This document shows positions 63,589 through 64,000 of a stretch of 64,000 nt of DNA, piece after piece. The notes beneath the pieces were generated by a model. The model ran no database searches. It saw only the letters and a program-made list of their open reading frames with translations, and was not told where the DNA came from. The DNA is from Acetobacter orientalis (GTDB lineage: Bacteria > Pseudomonadota > Alphaproteobacteria > Acetobacterales > Acetobacteraceae). Made by a program: the position numbers and the translations under genes. The DNA is taken from NCBI RefSeq assembly GCF_000963965.1, contig NZ_BAMX01000006.1, positions 62,001 through 126,000 of the forward strand, written 5' to 3'. Numbering within the stretch: position 1 is the stretch's first letter; every line of letters begins with the position of its first letter.

Positions 63589-64000
63589 ATGGCGAGACGT
63601 TCGCTTCTGGTAGGGTTTGGCGGCTTTTTGCCAGATCGGGTCGTAACCAACGATGAACTGGCAGCCCGACTTGAGACCTCTGACGAGTGGATAAAAACCC
63701 GTACCGGTATTACCCGCCGCCATATTGCAGGCCCACAAGACACCGCAACAAGCATGGGGGCCGCAGCTGCGCGTAAAGCGCTAGAGTATGCAGGCCTAAC
63801 AGCAGCAGATATTGATGCGGTTATTGTGGGTACCTCCACCCCAGACCAAGCCTTTCCCGCAACGGCTGTGCGTATTCAGGCTGAGTTGGGTATGGCGCAG
63901 GGTTTTGCGTTTGATATTGCGGCTGCCTGCTCTGGCTTTATTTTTGCGCTTGCAACAGCAGACTCGTTCATTCGCTCAGGCCAAGCGCGTAATGTGCTTG
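63589..64000 (+). CDS. fabH: Beta-ketoacyl-ACP synthase III FabH (3' partial)
   Basis: Starts fatty acid synthesis by condensing acetyl-CoA with malonyl-ACP. The window holds the first 137 codons; the rest lies past the right edge. Seen: SLLVGFGGFLPDRVVTNDELAARLETSDEWIKTRTGI, and the active-site Cys in FDIAAACSGFIFALATADSFI. Start ATG 63589; another ATG at 63575 is out of frame. Follows plsX as usual. Confidence 0.95.
   Translation, partial: MARRSLLVGFGGFLPDRVVTNDELAARLETSDEWIKTRTGITRRHIAGPQDTATSMGAAAARKALEYAGLTAADIDAVIVGTSTPDQAFPATAVRIQAELGMAQGFAFDIAAACSGFIFALATADSFIRSGQARNVL

Noticed and set aside
1-64000. Mobile elements, CRISPR arrays, tRNA or rRNA genes
   Set aside because: No transposase or integrase motif, no regularly spaced direct repeats, and no cloverleaf or conserved tRNA T-loop sequence was recognised by eye. 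A tRNAscan and IS search would settle this.

Overview
The window looks like chromosomal DNA of an acetic acid bacterium (Acetobacteraceae, Alphaproteobacteria; Acetobacter-like by feel, genus not provable here). The evidence is alphaproteobacterial gene orders (ntrB-ntrC-ntrY-ntrX-hfq-hflX; ffh-rpsP-rimM-trmD-rplS-leuCDB; rpsU divergent from def-COQ9; bamE/yceD-rpmF-plsX-fabH), homologues of mitochondrial assembly factors (ATP12, COQ9, an NDUFAF6-like protein), a plant-type glutamate-cysteine ligase, and moderately GC-rich coding sequence. I see no phage, insertion sequence, CRISPR array, rRNA or tRNA. It is mostly housekeeping DNA, about 62 genes, tightly packed.

Layout: 1-7.9 kb holds two nitrogen-type two-component systems (NtrB cut by the left edge) followed by hfq and hflX, closed by a strong terminator. 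8-15.2 kb holds a ketopantoate reductase, a Nudix protein, clpB, an iron-type superoxide dismutase, an NDUFAF6-like squalene/phytoene-synthase relative and a beta-hydroxyacid dehydrogenase. 15.4-19.2 kb holds a secreted protein of unknown function, the periplasmic methionine sulfoxide repair pair msrPQ and a SulP anion transporter. 19.4-27.5 kb is envelope-oriented: lpxB, an AT-rich GT22-type mannosyltransferase gene that looks acquired, and a compact reverse-strand operon GT9-GT4-asnB-ygfZ-hisI.

27.7-34.9 kb holds a small secreted protein, a YfgM-like protein, bamB, der, a GntP-type gluconate transporter and a DHA2 multidrug exporter. 35-45.8 kb holds gshA, rsmE, ubiA, lolA, rarA, rluC, an AsmA protein overlapping atp12, an SD-led 56-residue membrane protein and a Spy/CpxP-like periplasmic protein. 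45.9-52.8 kb carries the ffh and ribosome-maturation operon and then leuCDB, closed by a textbook terminator. 53-56.2 kb holds a secreted prolyl oligopeptidase and the AzlCD amino-acid exporter. 56.3-64 kb holds rpsU, def, coq9, a MarR regulator with an EnvZ/OmpR-like pair, bamE, yceD, rpmF, plsX and the start of fabH (cut by the right edge).

The points most worth a second look: an NtrC (and NtrX) that has lost the sigma-54-contacting GAFTGA loop; the AT-rich gene of the ALG/PIG mannosyltransferase family; the unlisted small membrane-protein gene at 44986 whose ribosome binding site touches a hairpin; and several perfect hairpins without U-tracts at gene ends. I did not find a convincing wholly new multi-gene system.
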